Origin: Falciphora oryzae
Taxonomy: Eukaryota > Ascomycota > Sordariomycetes > Magnaporthales > Magnaporthaceae
Direction: 5' to 3'
NCBI GenBank assembly: GCA_000733355.1
Contig: JNVV01000007.1
Location: forward strand, 246,624 to 310,623
DNA length: 64,000 nt
Shown here piece after piece: positions 11,862-21,857 of the stretch; positions within the stretch are counted from its first letter, which is position 1, and every line of letters starts with the position of its first letter. A model generated the notes under the pieces. The model was not told where the DNA came from. It saw nothing but the letters and a program-made list of their open reading frames with translations, and made no database searches. Both the position numbers and the translations under genes were made by a program.

Positions 11862-13407
11862 TGGCGTTGTTGCAAAAGAACAACAGTCCGGAACCTGGTG
11901 TACGAGGAGCGCTGACGAGCCGGGAGTTGCGTTTGGCACAGTTGCGGGTGAAGGTAGCCGAAGAGAATGGCGAGACCGAGGGAAAGAAGGGTGCGGGCTA
12001 GCTTTCCAGAGACGAAAGGGGTGCAAATTAGCTCGTCGTGTCAAAGACCGAGGCCGTGAACACTCGTCGTTCGTTGTCTGAGGTGAGGTTATTATGTCAG
12101 GTTCCGAAGCTGGGGTTTTGTTGCTGGGGCATGGGCGAGGATTGCTGGGGCCTGAAGGCCAGCAGAATGATCGGGGGGTCCAGTAGTGAGCGGCGCTGGG
12201 TTGTGACAACAAGCCCCCAATCAGAAGGCGAAGCAGCCAGCACGCACGCTGGCGGGATGGCCTCGACTTTGCCCAAGGCAACGGTGGGCCGGCAGCGATT
12301 GGCCCAAGCCAGTGGAGACGGGTCTGGAGACGACGGAGTCAATCGTGCCTAGCTGGCCGGGATCCGCTGGCGGAATGGGAAAGAAACACTGAGGTCAAGT
12401 CGTTCCGTCGGCTCTGAACAGCAGCCTTGGAACGACGGGTGCGTGTAAGTAGGTGGTGTATCACGTACCCGTACTTGGATTTCATCAAGTCGTAACCATC
12501 CGCGTCTTCTAATTTCCAGCATGCAGTGATGAGCGTCCAATCGCGCCGATCAAACGGCTCACCAGCTGGAAGCCGACAGCCGAAGAGCCCTCCAACTTTC
12601 TTTTTCGTTTCTTTTCCCCTCCTGCATTCAACCCGCCTGTCCCTTGATTCCCCTTGATTAGGTACCTATGTACTTCAAATGAAGCAGATGCCTGGATTGA
12701 GACGAAATGCGTGCACCAAAATAGCCGACCTTCCGAGCAGAGTATCTCTTTTCTGTTCCAAGGGTGCGTGCCTACGTCCTATTCCGCCCGTCCACAGAAA
12801 CCATCCTATACCCAAACCAGACATGCATGATGCGTACTGTAGAGAGAGGGGTTGCTTTAGCTCGGCACCTGCGCCAGATCATCGGTCCGTTGTTGCGGCC
12901 TAGGTCCGTTCACCTTGGACGGAGGATGTAACATGGAGATACATCTCGAATGACAGGAGGAAGAGCCTACATGTCGGAGGCAAACAGCAAACAGTAAACA
13001 GATGCAGAACTTGCCTTTTGCAATGCTGGCAGGAGAGCGCCGCGGCCTGGAATATCGCAAACACGAGTCACCACGCCTAGCACAACAGGGACCACCCGTG
13101 GCGCGTCGGTGGGCCTGGGCAATTGAACATTGCCACGTGACGGTGTCTGGGGCTCCACTTCCGGAAACAGCGTGTCTGCGTCGACTGACGCCTGGGCTGC
13201 TGTGGCGGAGGCAAAGACCAGGCACTCTCACTAGCCTGATTTCTCCAATCCACCCTGAACCTCCCGGCTCCCTTCGCCGTTTGTTTCCAACCTGCTCTCA
13301 CCATTCGCAATCCATTCGTATCCCCCCTTCGCCATCCCCAGCGTCTTCACCCTGCATTCCCCTCCGACTCCGAACGTGCTGCTGCCATCGGAACCCGTCG
13401 CCAAGAT
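11862..13407. promoter_or_regulatory. Divergent spacer, Cys-rich gene and SF3B6
   Basis: No supportable gene. It holds a 10-bp palindrome TAGGTACCTA (12659-12668) and a C/T-rich leader (about 13230-13400) directly before the SF3B6 start. Confidence 0.55.
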
Positions 13408-14176
13408 ATGAGTCGAGCCGGCAAGCTTGCCCCGGAGGTCAACCGGTACGTTTCTCAATTCCGCCTGCCACCCTACCGCCCCATCCGTCCTCCGTCGTGT
13501 CTCGTATCGCCGCTGCTCCGAGGCGCGACACCGGCCTTTTGCCCAGTCCCGCGCCTGCCCACGTTCCTCGCCGACAACGTGACATTGAATCTTACTGACT
13601 GTTGTCGTTCTGTGTCGCAGAGCCTTATTCGTAAAGAATCTAAGCTACAACGTAACTCCAGAGGAGCTCTTCGACCTCTTCGGAAAGTTCGGCCCTATTC
13701 GGTATGCCCGTTATTTCCTTATCTATTTCTTTTCCGTCATTCTAGTCTCCCTTCAGTCGTCCATCCGAAGCTGCCGAACCCTCGTCATCGGCGTCGTAAC
13801 TGAGGAACTTGCGAGAAGATGAGCTGACAAACTCCATTGTCTCCTACAGCCAAGTGCGACAGGGCATCGCGTCGAACACCAAGGGCACCGCCTTCGTTGT
13901 CTATGAAGACGTGATGGATGCAAAAACAGCCTGCGACAAGCTCAACGGCTACAACTTCCAGAACCGCTACCTCGTGGGTAAGTGTTGCATGCTGTTTCGA
14001 TGCGTGTTACATCATCTCGCCGCTCTCTGCCCTGACTCGAGACTGACGTATAATTTTTTTGTTTTCTGCCTACAGTTCTATATCACCAGCCAGAGAAGAT
14101 GGGCAGGTCAAAAGAGGACCTCGATGCCCGCAAGGAGAATTTAGCTCAGCTCAAGAAGCAGCACGGTATCGATTGA
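13408..14176 (+). CDS. SF3B6: Splicing factor 3b subunit 6 (p14, branch-site RRM protein)
   Basis: Four exons: 13408-13445, 13621-13701, 13850-13977 and 14076-14176 (115 aa; family 115-125). The N-terminus [13 protein letters not shown] leads into a single RRM. RNP2 is [14 protein letters not shown]1 is [10 protein letters not shown], and the helix-2/strand-4 region is [19 protein letters not shown]. The C-terminus is KKQHGID. p14 sits in U2 snRNP SF3b, bound to SF3B1, next to the branch-point adenosine. Despite the tiny size, three introns (98-175 nt) split the RRM. The frame stays open for 78 codons after the TGA (see findings). Identity is firm from length and whole-protein similarity to human SF3B6. 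Confidence 0.95.
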
Positions 14177-16539
14177 CAATTCGACGGGCCTGCTGGCGCC
14201 TCGCAGACTCGACAAACCACCCGACTGTCTGCAGGCCCGTCTTCCTCATCGCCAACCCGGCGCACCCCGTCTTCTGCCACCCCGTCGGCGAACGCCAGCC
14301 CCAAACACAGGGCTGCATCGCCCACTAAGGGCAAGTCGGTGATGACGGGACACCCGCGGAGCCCTCTGTCGCACCTCGCGAGGTTCCTTCCGACTGTCCA
14401 GGAATGTGCCTAGACATGGCATTCTTCCTCGTCGTGGCGTGGCGTGGGTCCCGTCTAGGTTGTCTCGGGTGTTCCTTTTGCCCAAGCACAACGAAAAGCT
14501 GAGACTCCCTCATGATCGTGCCATGTCGCTGGGGATTCCTGTCAGGTCAACAGGCGCATACTCGAACATCAGATTCTCGCCGACTTTATTCATACAGTCG
14601 TTCGTTTTCACGTATTGGTACGCTGGGGTGCCTGTATCCTGGCAGCAGAGCTTGTTTTTCTTAGGATGCTGTATTTTCTGGCTTCTTTGACTCTTTATTC
14701 TGGGGGCGAACAGGCGACGCACGTGCGACGATATCTTGGAGTCGAGAAGAACGGCTGGCTGTCAGCATCTCGTTGCGTCTTCTCTCGCCGGCTCTTCTCA
14801 ACTCTTCCGGCCTAGGAACGGCCGGGGTTCTGGGGAGCTACTTTCGCAATGCAATCATTCGGCTGCCAAGCCGGGCTATGCCAACAAAGATCCTGCCGGT
14901 CTATGTGCAATTGTTTGGCGATTGGTTTCGTGGCTTCCTACCCGCGAACCTCCTGGGTGTGCTTGAGTGCAATCCTGTCCCTGCCACTTGGACGACGTTG
15001 CACGCCATTCTACATACTCCCCCCTCTCCAAACCCCCGACTCCTCTCAAGCTTGCACTCTCTGTTTTCCCCTATCTTCTTTTGCCATTCTTTATTGCTCT
15101 CCGGTGCGTTAGCTCACCCTACCGAGCCTATTGGTAAATCTTAGTCTCAGACTCGCCAATCAAGTGCTTTGCCTTCTCATATATCGCCCCGCCCAGAATA
15201 CAGATAGCTGGGTAACCTGGTAGACGGTGGGAATGAATGCGCCCGTGTCAAAGGCGTCTCACAGATGTCCGGATGCTGCATGCAAAGCCATGCCAAGGAA
15301 TCTAGTATGTTGCGTGTATTGGTCTGGCGTGTAGATGGCAGGTAGGTTCATGCCAAGCTAACTGAGTCTCGAGTGCCTACCGTGTTTCCTAGTAATACGC
15401 AGGTAACGTACATGGTTAGCCCATTTGTAAAGCTACGGTGTGTGTGCCTCGGTCTATATTGCTTGCAAGGCTACCTAGGTAGTAGGCACACTTCCATACC
15501 GGGCAGCTACGTGTAGGTGCAGCAGAGGGTCGAGATTATATGCACGATGCTGCAAAAGCAGAGCTTGGCCTTTGCTAACGATATGCTAAATCCCCACCCT
15601 GTGCTGCGCGAGCACCCGCCCAGTTGACATGACCTGTGGGGCAGCCAGCCACGGAAGACGCTGACGGATGGGGCTCTGGCACGTCAAGCCCATCCCGCAC
15701 ACAGCCCTCATTTGGGATGAACACCGCCCGCCATTTGCCGCCGAGTCGGGTCTGGCCTGGGACCGCCCCCTTTTTTTTTTTTTTTTTGGCACAACCGGCT
15801 TCGCTCTCCTCGAGACTCGCATCAGGTGCATTTATTTCATCATCACCACCACCCGTCCGCCCTTCCCTTTTCTCTGGCGGATGGGAATCCCCGGCTCCTA
15901 ACTGCAATATTTACTTTGGCCTTGTTGGTCGCAGAGCAGTGGGATACCTCCAGTTGGGTAGACATCGGCACCGCGCCTCACCGACCAAGGTGGCCACGAA
16001 TATCCGTCTCGAGGTAGCACAGGTCTCTTCCTAACTTCCGCCCCTTGGCAAAGTACATCGTGCTTGTAGCGGTTTCTCCCCTGCATTCCTTACCTCGTCC
16101 TCCCTTCCATTCTTTCTTTTCTCTCATCTCCCTCTCATTCGCTCTTCCCATCTTATTATTCTCAGTCTACCTCTTTCTTCTTGCTATTGTTTGCTTTTTC
16201 TTCAACCTCCCCAACTCGTTAAACGGCGGGCTGGTTGTCGGGTTGTCAACCGCACCAAGAGCGACGACCCGTGAGCGCCGTCGCCCAATTACCTCCCGCG
16301 GAGCACATGGTTGTGTCTCGTGCGTCATCGAAGTTGACAACCAGGTGGGCGAGCCGATAGACATCGTCTCCCAATAACCCGTCAACTCCCCGTCTCCCAG
16401 CCGTTGTGAGCCATCTCCTTCGACCGACCACTCGACCTTCCCGGCACGGGTCTCTGCCCGTATAGTCGGTGGCTGCCTCGCCCCGTCGACAGCACGCCCG
16501 CAACGAACGGACGCACACGCCTCCCCTCGCTCCACGACC
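14177..16539. promoter_or_regulatory. Tandem spacer, SF3B6 3' region and STIMATE-like promoter
   Basis: 2.4 kb with no convincing gene. The first 234 nt continue the SF3B6 frame as a Ser/Pro-rich open stretch. A TACCTAGGTA palindrome is at 15472-15481 and a T17 run at 15771-15787. Long C/T-rich tracts (about 16075-16210) look like the 5' leader of the next gene. Confidence 0.55.
15771..15787. repeat. T17 homopolymer
   Basis: Run of 17 T in the spacer upstream of the STIMATE-like gene. Confidence 0.95.
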
Positions 16540-17909
16540 ATGTCTCTACAAGAAGCCATTCTGCCCGCGGTCGCGAGGTTCGCCAAGGACATGCCGCTTC
16601 CCACCGCCGTCGACGCGCCCTCCGTCCTCGCGACCGCGCTGACCGCCGCCGCCACCCTTGCAACTGCCGTGACGACGATGCCGACAGCGACAGCCGCAGC
16701 CGCAGCCCCTCCCCATCCTCCGCACCCTCCACCTCCTCACGGGGGCCCGCACGAAGGCCCCCCTGGGGGCGGAGGCGAGTGTCGACTTCTGGGGCCCTTT
16801 GCGCTCATCGTGCAGCTCGCGCTGGGCGGGCTCGCCCTCATGTCGCTTGTGTACAAGAGGTGGAGGGAGCGGCCGCAACGGCCCGTCAAGATCTGGTTCT
16901 TTGACGTCTCCAAGCAGGTCTTCGGCTCGGTGCTTGTCCACATGGCCAACGTGTTCATGTCAATGCTCACCTCGGGCCGCTTGTCCATCAGGATTGACCC
17001 ACCGACCACGGCAGCCGCCGAGGTCGCCAGGCGACTTGTAGGCAGAGGTCATGATGGTGACCAAGGCTACGTCCCAAACCCTTGCTCGTGGTATCTGCTC
17101 AACCTGGGCATCGATGTGCGTTCTCCCCTCGTCTCCGATCTGCATCTCCTTTTCCCCGATCATACAAATCCTCAACGTCATGGCTAACTCCACATTCTGA
17201 TTCACAGACCACTCTAGGGATCCCAATTCTCATTCTTCTACTCCGCATCACCACCAAGCTGGTGGCACATACACCACTCGGCCAGCCGCCAGAGTCGGTC
17301 CAGTCTGGCAATTACGGCAGCCCCCCGAGGGCCCTGTGGTGGCTCAAGCAGAGCATAATATACTTTTGCGGTCTCTTCGGCATGAAGGTCTGCGTCCTCA
17401 TCATCTTCCTCCTCTTCCCCTGGATCAGCCATGTTGGCGACTGGGCTCTCGGTTGGACCGAGGGCAACGAGAAGCTCCAGATCGTCTTCGTCATGATGCT
17501 CTTCCCCCTCATCATGAACGCCATGCAATACTACATCATCGACAGCTTCATCAAGAAACAGACTGGCGCGGCAGCAGACGAAGATGACGGCGACTGCGCC
17601 GACGTCGGACGTCCCCAGAGGGGCGGCCTGAGGAGATCGTCCTCTTCGGGGACACACGGCTCGTACGACCCCTTAGCCGAGAGCGCTGACGAGGAAGAGC
17701 TGGTTGAGCGTGAGGGGCGCCGCCGCACCAGCGGAATCAGGCAGAGCGGCGTGCCTGCGGGCTCTGCTTCTGCCAAGCCGGCGGGCGGACGAGGTCGTCG
17801 CGAGTACGACCCGGACGTGGACGGTGACGAGCGCACTGTCATCGGCAGCAGCGCCTCCTCCCGCCAGACGGAGGCCCTGTTGAGCAAGGACTTGTTGCCC
17901 CATGAATGA
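16540..17909 (+). CDS. STIMATE/TMEM110-like (vacuolar) multispanning membrane protein
   Basis: Two exons, 16540-17115 and 17208-17909 (425 aa), with a 92-nt intron. The N-terminus is Ala/Thr-rich, then Pro/His/Gly-rich (about 55-80). A membrane core follows: FALIVQLALGGLALMSLVY, the conserved KIWFFDVSKQVFGS motif, ANVFMSML, then GIPILILLLRITTKLV, CGLFGMKVCVLIIFLLFPW and VFVMMLFPLIMNAMQYYIIDSF. The C-terminal third is an acidic/Arg-rich, probably cytosolic tail. The KxWxFDxSKQ motif and CSWYLLNLGID place it with STIMATE/TMEM110. Animal members sit at ER-plasma membrane junctions and promote STIM-Orai calcium entry. Yeast relatives are annotated as vacuolar membrane proteins. Fungi lack STIM/Orai, so the fungal role is unknown. 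Confidence 0.88.
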
Positions 17910-18945
17910 TAATACCCGGAGAGCTGGGCCCCATCCCTTCTCGTTTTCCATTTCTCTCTTCGTTGCAGGCCCAGCCATAATCCAAAATCTCTCCGCCCTC
18001 CCCCTTTATAATGTTTCTTCTGTCCCTTTTTTTTGGGTTTGTTTTTCTTCTTTTGGCTACATAGGTACCTGTTTTGGGTTGTTGAGCCACGGCTCTCGAT
18101 GTACATACAAACGAGTCCACTTTTTTCTCCTCTTTTTTTGCTTGTTTGTTTTCTTATTACCTAGGCGCGGATGTATGCATTTTCCACCAACTTCATCACA
18201 AAGCGACGGTTCTGCTACATTTACATTTTATACTCGGAACTATCACCAGCGTCTGTGCAATCATGTGGCTCGAATCTGATCTTGTCCAGGGTATTTGAAT
18301 GGACGACAGAGGCATGGGCGGTAGACTCGAAATGTTCACATATCGAGCATATAGCAATAAAGCACTTTGATTTCCCGTTTAAACCTGACCAGACTACAGC
18401 AGACATGTTGTCGGTTTCAACTGGAACCTCGCAAAGAAAAACAAGGAAGAGCGAATGGACCGATGCTTGGTTCTGATAAAAATGGCTCGCGGGATGGGAG
18501 ACGTGCTGTGTCAAATTCTAGCTAGCGCTCACGAAGCAACAGCATATTCGTATAATACACGTTGCAGAATGAGCCGAGTCAAAGAGGCTGCCTGTTTCTA
18601 TACAAGAGATATATGACGAAGCGCAATCTCATGCATCGACTGCCAACTCGATCCCGTCTATCATCCAAAAGCAGGGTTAAATCAGAGAACACATCTACGA
18701 GACAGCAGAAAATGCCGTCACGGGCATAGTCGGGTAAAAATAGCTGATTTATTGTTACACCGCCGCTCATGAAAAACAAGCCCGTTGTTTCGCGGTGCCA
18801 TCAGAAAGCGAGGCAAAATACGTAATAATAACAAAGGGTCCCAGATACCCGGTCACAACAGAGTATATACACAAAAGGAAGGGCATCGTCGTACCGTTGT
18901 ATCCAAGCTGGTGATAGTATGCTAGAGATCATATGTCCTGAAGCG

Positions 18946-18984
18946 CCATCTGGTGCCTAGCAACTATAAGATGTAGATGAAGCT

Positions 18985-19019
<35 letters not shown>
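18946..19019. repeat. Copy 1 of the 40-bp + poly-T unit
   Basis: 40 bases (18946-18985) followed by 34 T. The same 40 bases recur at 20031-20070 just after the N run, followed by 30 T. Sequence after the T tract differs between the two copies. Confidence 0.97.
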
Positions 19020-19020
<1 letters not shown>

Positions 19021-19579
19021 GTCAGGAAAGGTTCGGTCCTTGGCCGACACATGGAGGCACAGCGAGCGAGTGCCAAGCAGACAGACAGAGACAAGGCGGC
19101 TCCGCTGGGCACCATCGGTGGTCGGCGGTTGACATGTCCGATGGCCCTGCGAAGGAAGCGTGGGAAGCTGAGGCTTGTAATAGAGGTCTTGGCGCGACAG
19201 GCTGGCCCCGCGGCCTGGTTGGGGGGAAAGCGTCGGCCACCGTGGAGATAAGCGTCTGACGCTCCGTGCAGGCCTCGGCACTCCGGTGACCGTTTCCAAA
19301 ATCCACCCCCGTCTGTTTGTCAGGGAAATTGTTTTGTTATACACGCCCTGGGGCTGGGTTTTGGACGCTGCTCAGCTTCAGCCGCTCAGGATCGCGGTGA
19401 AAGACCAGACGTGTGAGGGCTTGTCAGGATCATGTCAAAGTAACCCCAAAATGCCCTAGGTGCCCGGGGGGCTTGCAGCGCTTCGCTTTGTTCGTCCAGC
19501 AAACGGGCGGTCATGCCGGGCTAGTGCATTTGTGCGTCCACGTTTTGGGCGCCTTATGCTGTGCGAACGTTGAGCTGAA

Positions 19580-19610
19580 TTTTTTTATTTTTATTTTTAT
19601 TTTTATTTTT
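19580..19610. repeat. (TTTTTA)n microsatellite
   Basis: Imperfect hexamer tract. The same unit, on the opposite strand, forms the tract at 26572-26620. Confidence 0.9.
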
Positions 19611-19989
19611 GTCTCTCCTTTCTTACACCTTCCAGCCCATGTGCCCATCCATTGTCAAGCACCATGATTCAATAGGTGCCAGCGCACAAGCACGGTTGTT
19701 CACCAGGCAGACCGGCCCAGTCCGAAATGGATCACCGCCCGCATGTTTCGTTTCAGAGCCTTTATTTTGGGACTACATACAGTACCTGAACGCACGTATT
19801 GGTACGGTGTGCAGGGTTACATGGTCCCTGCCTTGCGCTGCACATTGCCCGTTGAGAGTCGTTCGGACTTCCCCCAAAGTTCAGGTCAGATATCCGACGA
19901 GCCAATGACCTCAGCCCCAGCCTTCCCTTGCCCTTTTTTTTCTTTCTATTTTTTTTTTTCCTCTCTGTTCACATGGATCGCATCGCACG

Positions 19990-20030
19990 NNNNNNNNNNN
20001 NNNNNNNNNNNNNNNNNNNNNNNNNNNNNN
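19990..20030. other. Assembly gap (41 N)
   Basis: Unresolved bases; true size unknown. The right flank repeats sequence already present 1.08 kb to the left. Confidence 1.
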
Positions 20031-20069
20031 CCATCTGGTGCCTAGCAACTATAAGATGTAGATGAAGCT

Positions 20070-20100
<31 letters not shown>
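20031..20100. repeat. Copy 2 of the 40-bp + poly-T unit
   Basis: Identical to 18946-18985 over 40 bases, then 30 T (20071-20100). It begins exactly at the right edge of the N run. Confidence 0.97.
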
Positions 20101-20201
20101 CCGGGAGATCGTATGAGTCTGGTTAAATGGGTATATATGGCTGCTGAATGTGAAATTGTATGACCTCGGAGCATGGGCGTGAAGAATGTCAGAGGGCTAC
20201 T

Positions 20202-21857
20202 CTATACTCCGTTCCATCCTTGCTGGGCACGCGAGTTGCCGCCGGTCGGCTGGTACGCCTGGTAGCCCGGGTATGCGTCACCTCCAGTGTTCTGCCGCGA
20301 GGGACCTTTCGGCCGACTCCCGTAGCCGTCGTCATGCCCTTGGTCTTGCCCATACCCCCCTGTATTATGGAGAGGCGACATTGGAGCCTGCAAGGGCCCG
20401 TTGTTGGAGTACTGTCGCTGCGGGTTCAACGGGCGAGTGGAATCGCTAGAGTACTTGCGCTGAGCTTGTGGGGTCCGTGACCGCGCGCCGTAGCCCTGGT
20501 TGCCGGCTCCGTAGCCGTAGTCTGCCGGAGGCGAGGCGGTCCTCCCTGGCCCGTCGCCATAGCCGTAGTCCGCCTGAGGTGCTGGGGATCTCCTCGGGCC
20601 GTCACCGTAGCCATAGTCTCCTTGGGGCGCCGGGGATCTTCTGGGAGCGTCACCGTATCCGTAGCCTCCCTGCTGGTGAGGCGCGGGGGATCGGGTGGGG
20701 CCGCGACCACCATACGGTGAGGCCAGGGCGTTCTGGTCGTCATATGGCGATGCTGGAGTCTGGCCATATCCGGGCTCGGCCCCGTACCCCTGTGTAGCGC
20801 CTCGTCCGTAGTTGTCGTAGCTGCCTTGGCGGTCCTGAGGACCAGGATATCCCCTTCCCTGGCCATAGGGTCCGTTGGCGGGATTTCCGGGGAGTCCCCG
20901 GCCCTGTCCCATGGCCATACCCCCAGCACCATATCCGTCGTAGCCTTGGTTCTGCTGGCCGTAAGCGCCGCCGTTCATGTTATTATAGCCCTGGGCATCA
21001 CCGGCGTACGGGTCCGAGACGCCGGGTCTGCCAGCCTGGTAAGGCGATGCTGATGCAACTGCACTAGGACCACCGTAGGGACCGCCACGGTAGTTAACAG
21101 GCGTCGCGGGACCCCGCGCCGGGGCCGCCATTAATGCCAGGTTCTGGCCCGAAGGGTTGGCTGTAGCAGCGTCCGGCTTCTTGAGGTCATCCAACTCGAC
21201 CGTGTCATCAAGCGCGACCTTCTTGTTTGCAGAGCCCTCCCAGCTTGGCATGGCTGGAAGAGCGTCATCGTTCCCGCTCTTCTTGCTGACGTCGAATTCG
21301 GCGTATTTGGGCGGCTCGTTGACGGCGAATGGCGCCGGGGGCTTCGGGCCGTTTAGTGGACCTGCGTTCATAGGTTCCTGGGCCCGATAACCCTGGTTTG
21401 GTGGGTGATGCTGCTCGTCGAGGTATTTGTGAGGAGTGCCTTTGGGGGGATCGCAGCAGCCACAGCAGTTGCCACAGCACTTTAAACAGGAGAAGCACTG
21501 GCAGCAGCACGAAAGTCCGCAGCATAGGCATCGCACTAAGCACCACACTACCGAGAAGATAATCAGACCGCCGACAATAATGAGGGCAATCGCGGGCCAT
21601 CTGTGAGGGTCGAGGGTGATTAGTGCCTGCTCGACAAGCGGGGGGGCCTGATGCAAGGGCCGAAGATGGGGCGAGCCATACTTGCAATATGTGAACTTCA
21701 TGCAGTTGTCCCAGCTGGAAAAGGCCGTCCTCACATCCGAAACAGACTCGGTGATGGTGCCAGCCCTGCGGTCGAGCAGCGGACGTATCGAGGCGGCCAG
21801 CAGATCAATAGCGCCCTCCCGCAAACTCCTCTCCATGGCCACGTTGACTGACGGCAT
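20202..21857 (-). CDS. Fibroin-3-like single-pass membrane protein with Gly/Tyr/Pro-rich tail
   Basis: Two exons, 21857-21682 and 21600-20202 (524 aa). The start MPSVNVAMERSL fits fungal proteins annotated 'fibroin-3 related'. The 81-nt intron (21601-21681; GTATGG donor, CTAAT branch site) is stop-free and in frame; splicing joins AFSSWDNCMKFTYCK directly to WPAIALIIVGG. The order is a short luminal or extracellular N-terminal part, one membrane helix (PAIALIIVGGLIIFSVVWCLV) and a juxtamembrane cysteine cluster (RCLCCGLSCCCQCFSCLKCC) probably palmitoylated. A disordered tail rich in Gly, Tyr, Pro and Gln follows. Near the C-terminus a 16-residue unit, DYGYGDGPRRSPAPQ-like, repeats about four times (about 20505-20670). 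The function is not known; the family looks like a fungal plasma-membrane or wall-associated protein. Confidence 0.88.
   Translation of the reverse strand: MPSVNVAMERSLREGAIDLLAASIRPLLDRRAGTITESVSDVRTAFSSWDNCMKFTYCKYGSPHLRPLHQAPPLVEQALITLDPHRWPAIALIIVGGLIIFSVVWCLVRCLCCGLSCCCQCFSCLKCCGNCCGCCDPPKGTPHKYLDEQHHPPNQGYRAQEPMNAGPLNGPKPPAPFAVNEPPKYAEFDVSKKSGNDDALPAMPSWEGSANKKVALDDTVELDDLKKPDAATANPSGQNLALMAAPARGPATPVNYRGGPYGGPSAVASASPYQAGRPGVSDPYAGDAQGYNNMNGGAYGQQNQGYDGYGAGGMAMGQGRGLPGNPANGPYGQGRGYPGPQDRQGSYDNYGRGATQGYGAEPGYGQTPASPYDDQNALASPYGGRGPTRSPAPHQQGGYGYGDAPRRSPAPQGDYGYGDGPRRSPAPQADYGYGDGPGRTASPPADYGYGAGNQGYGARSRTPQAQRKYSSDSTRPLNPQRQYSNNGPLQAPMSPLHNTGGYGQDQGHDDGYGSRPKGPSRQNTGGDAYPGYQAYQPTGGNSRAQQGWNGV
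20505..20670 (-). repeat. 48-bp coding tandem repeat
   Basis: About 3.5 imperfect copies of a unit encoding (G/A)DYGYGDGPRRSPAPQ within the tail of the fibroin-3-like protein. Confidence 0.8.

Larger units (their letters stand above)
17910..20201. other. Convergent spacer containing an assembly gap and duplicated flank
   Basis: No gene is supportable. The spacer contains the STIMATE-like 3' region, two copies of a 40-bp plus poly-T unit, a (TTTTTA)n tract and a run of Ns. Confidence 0.6.
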
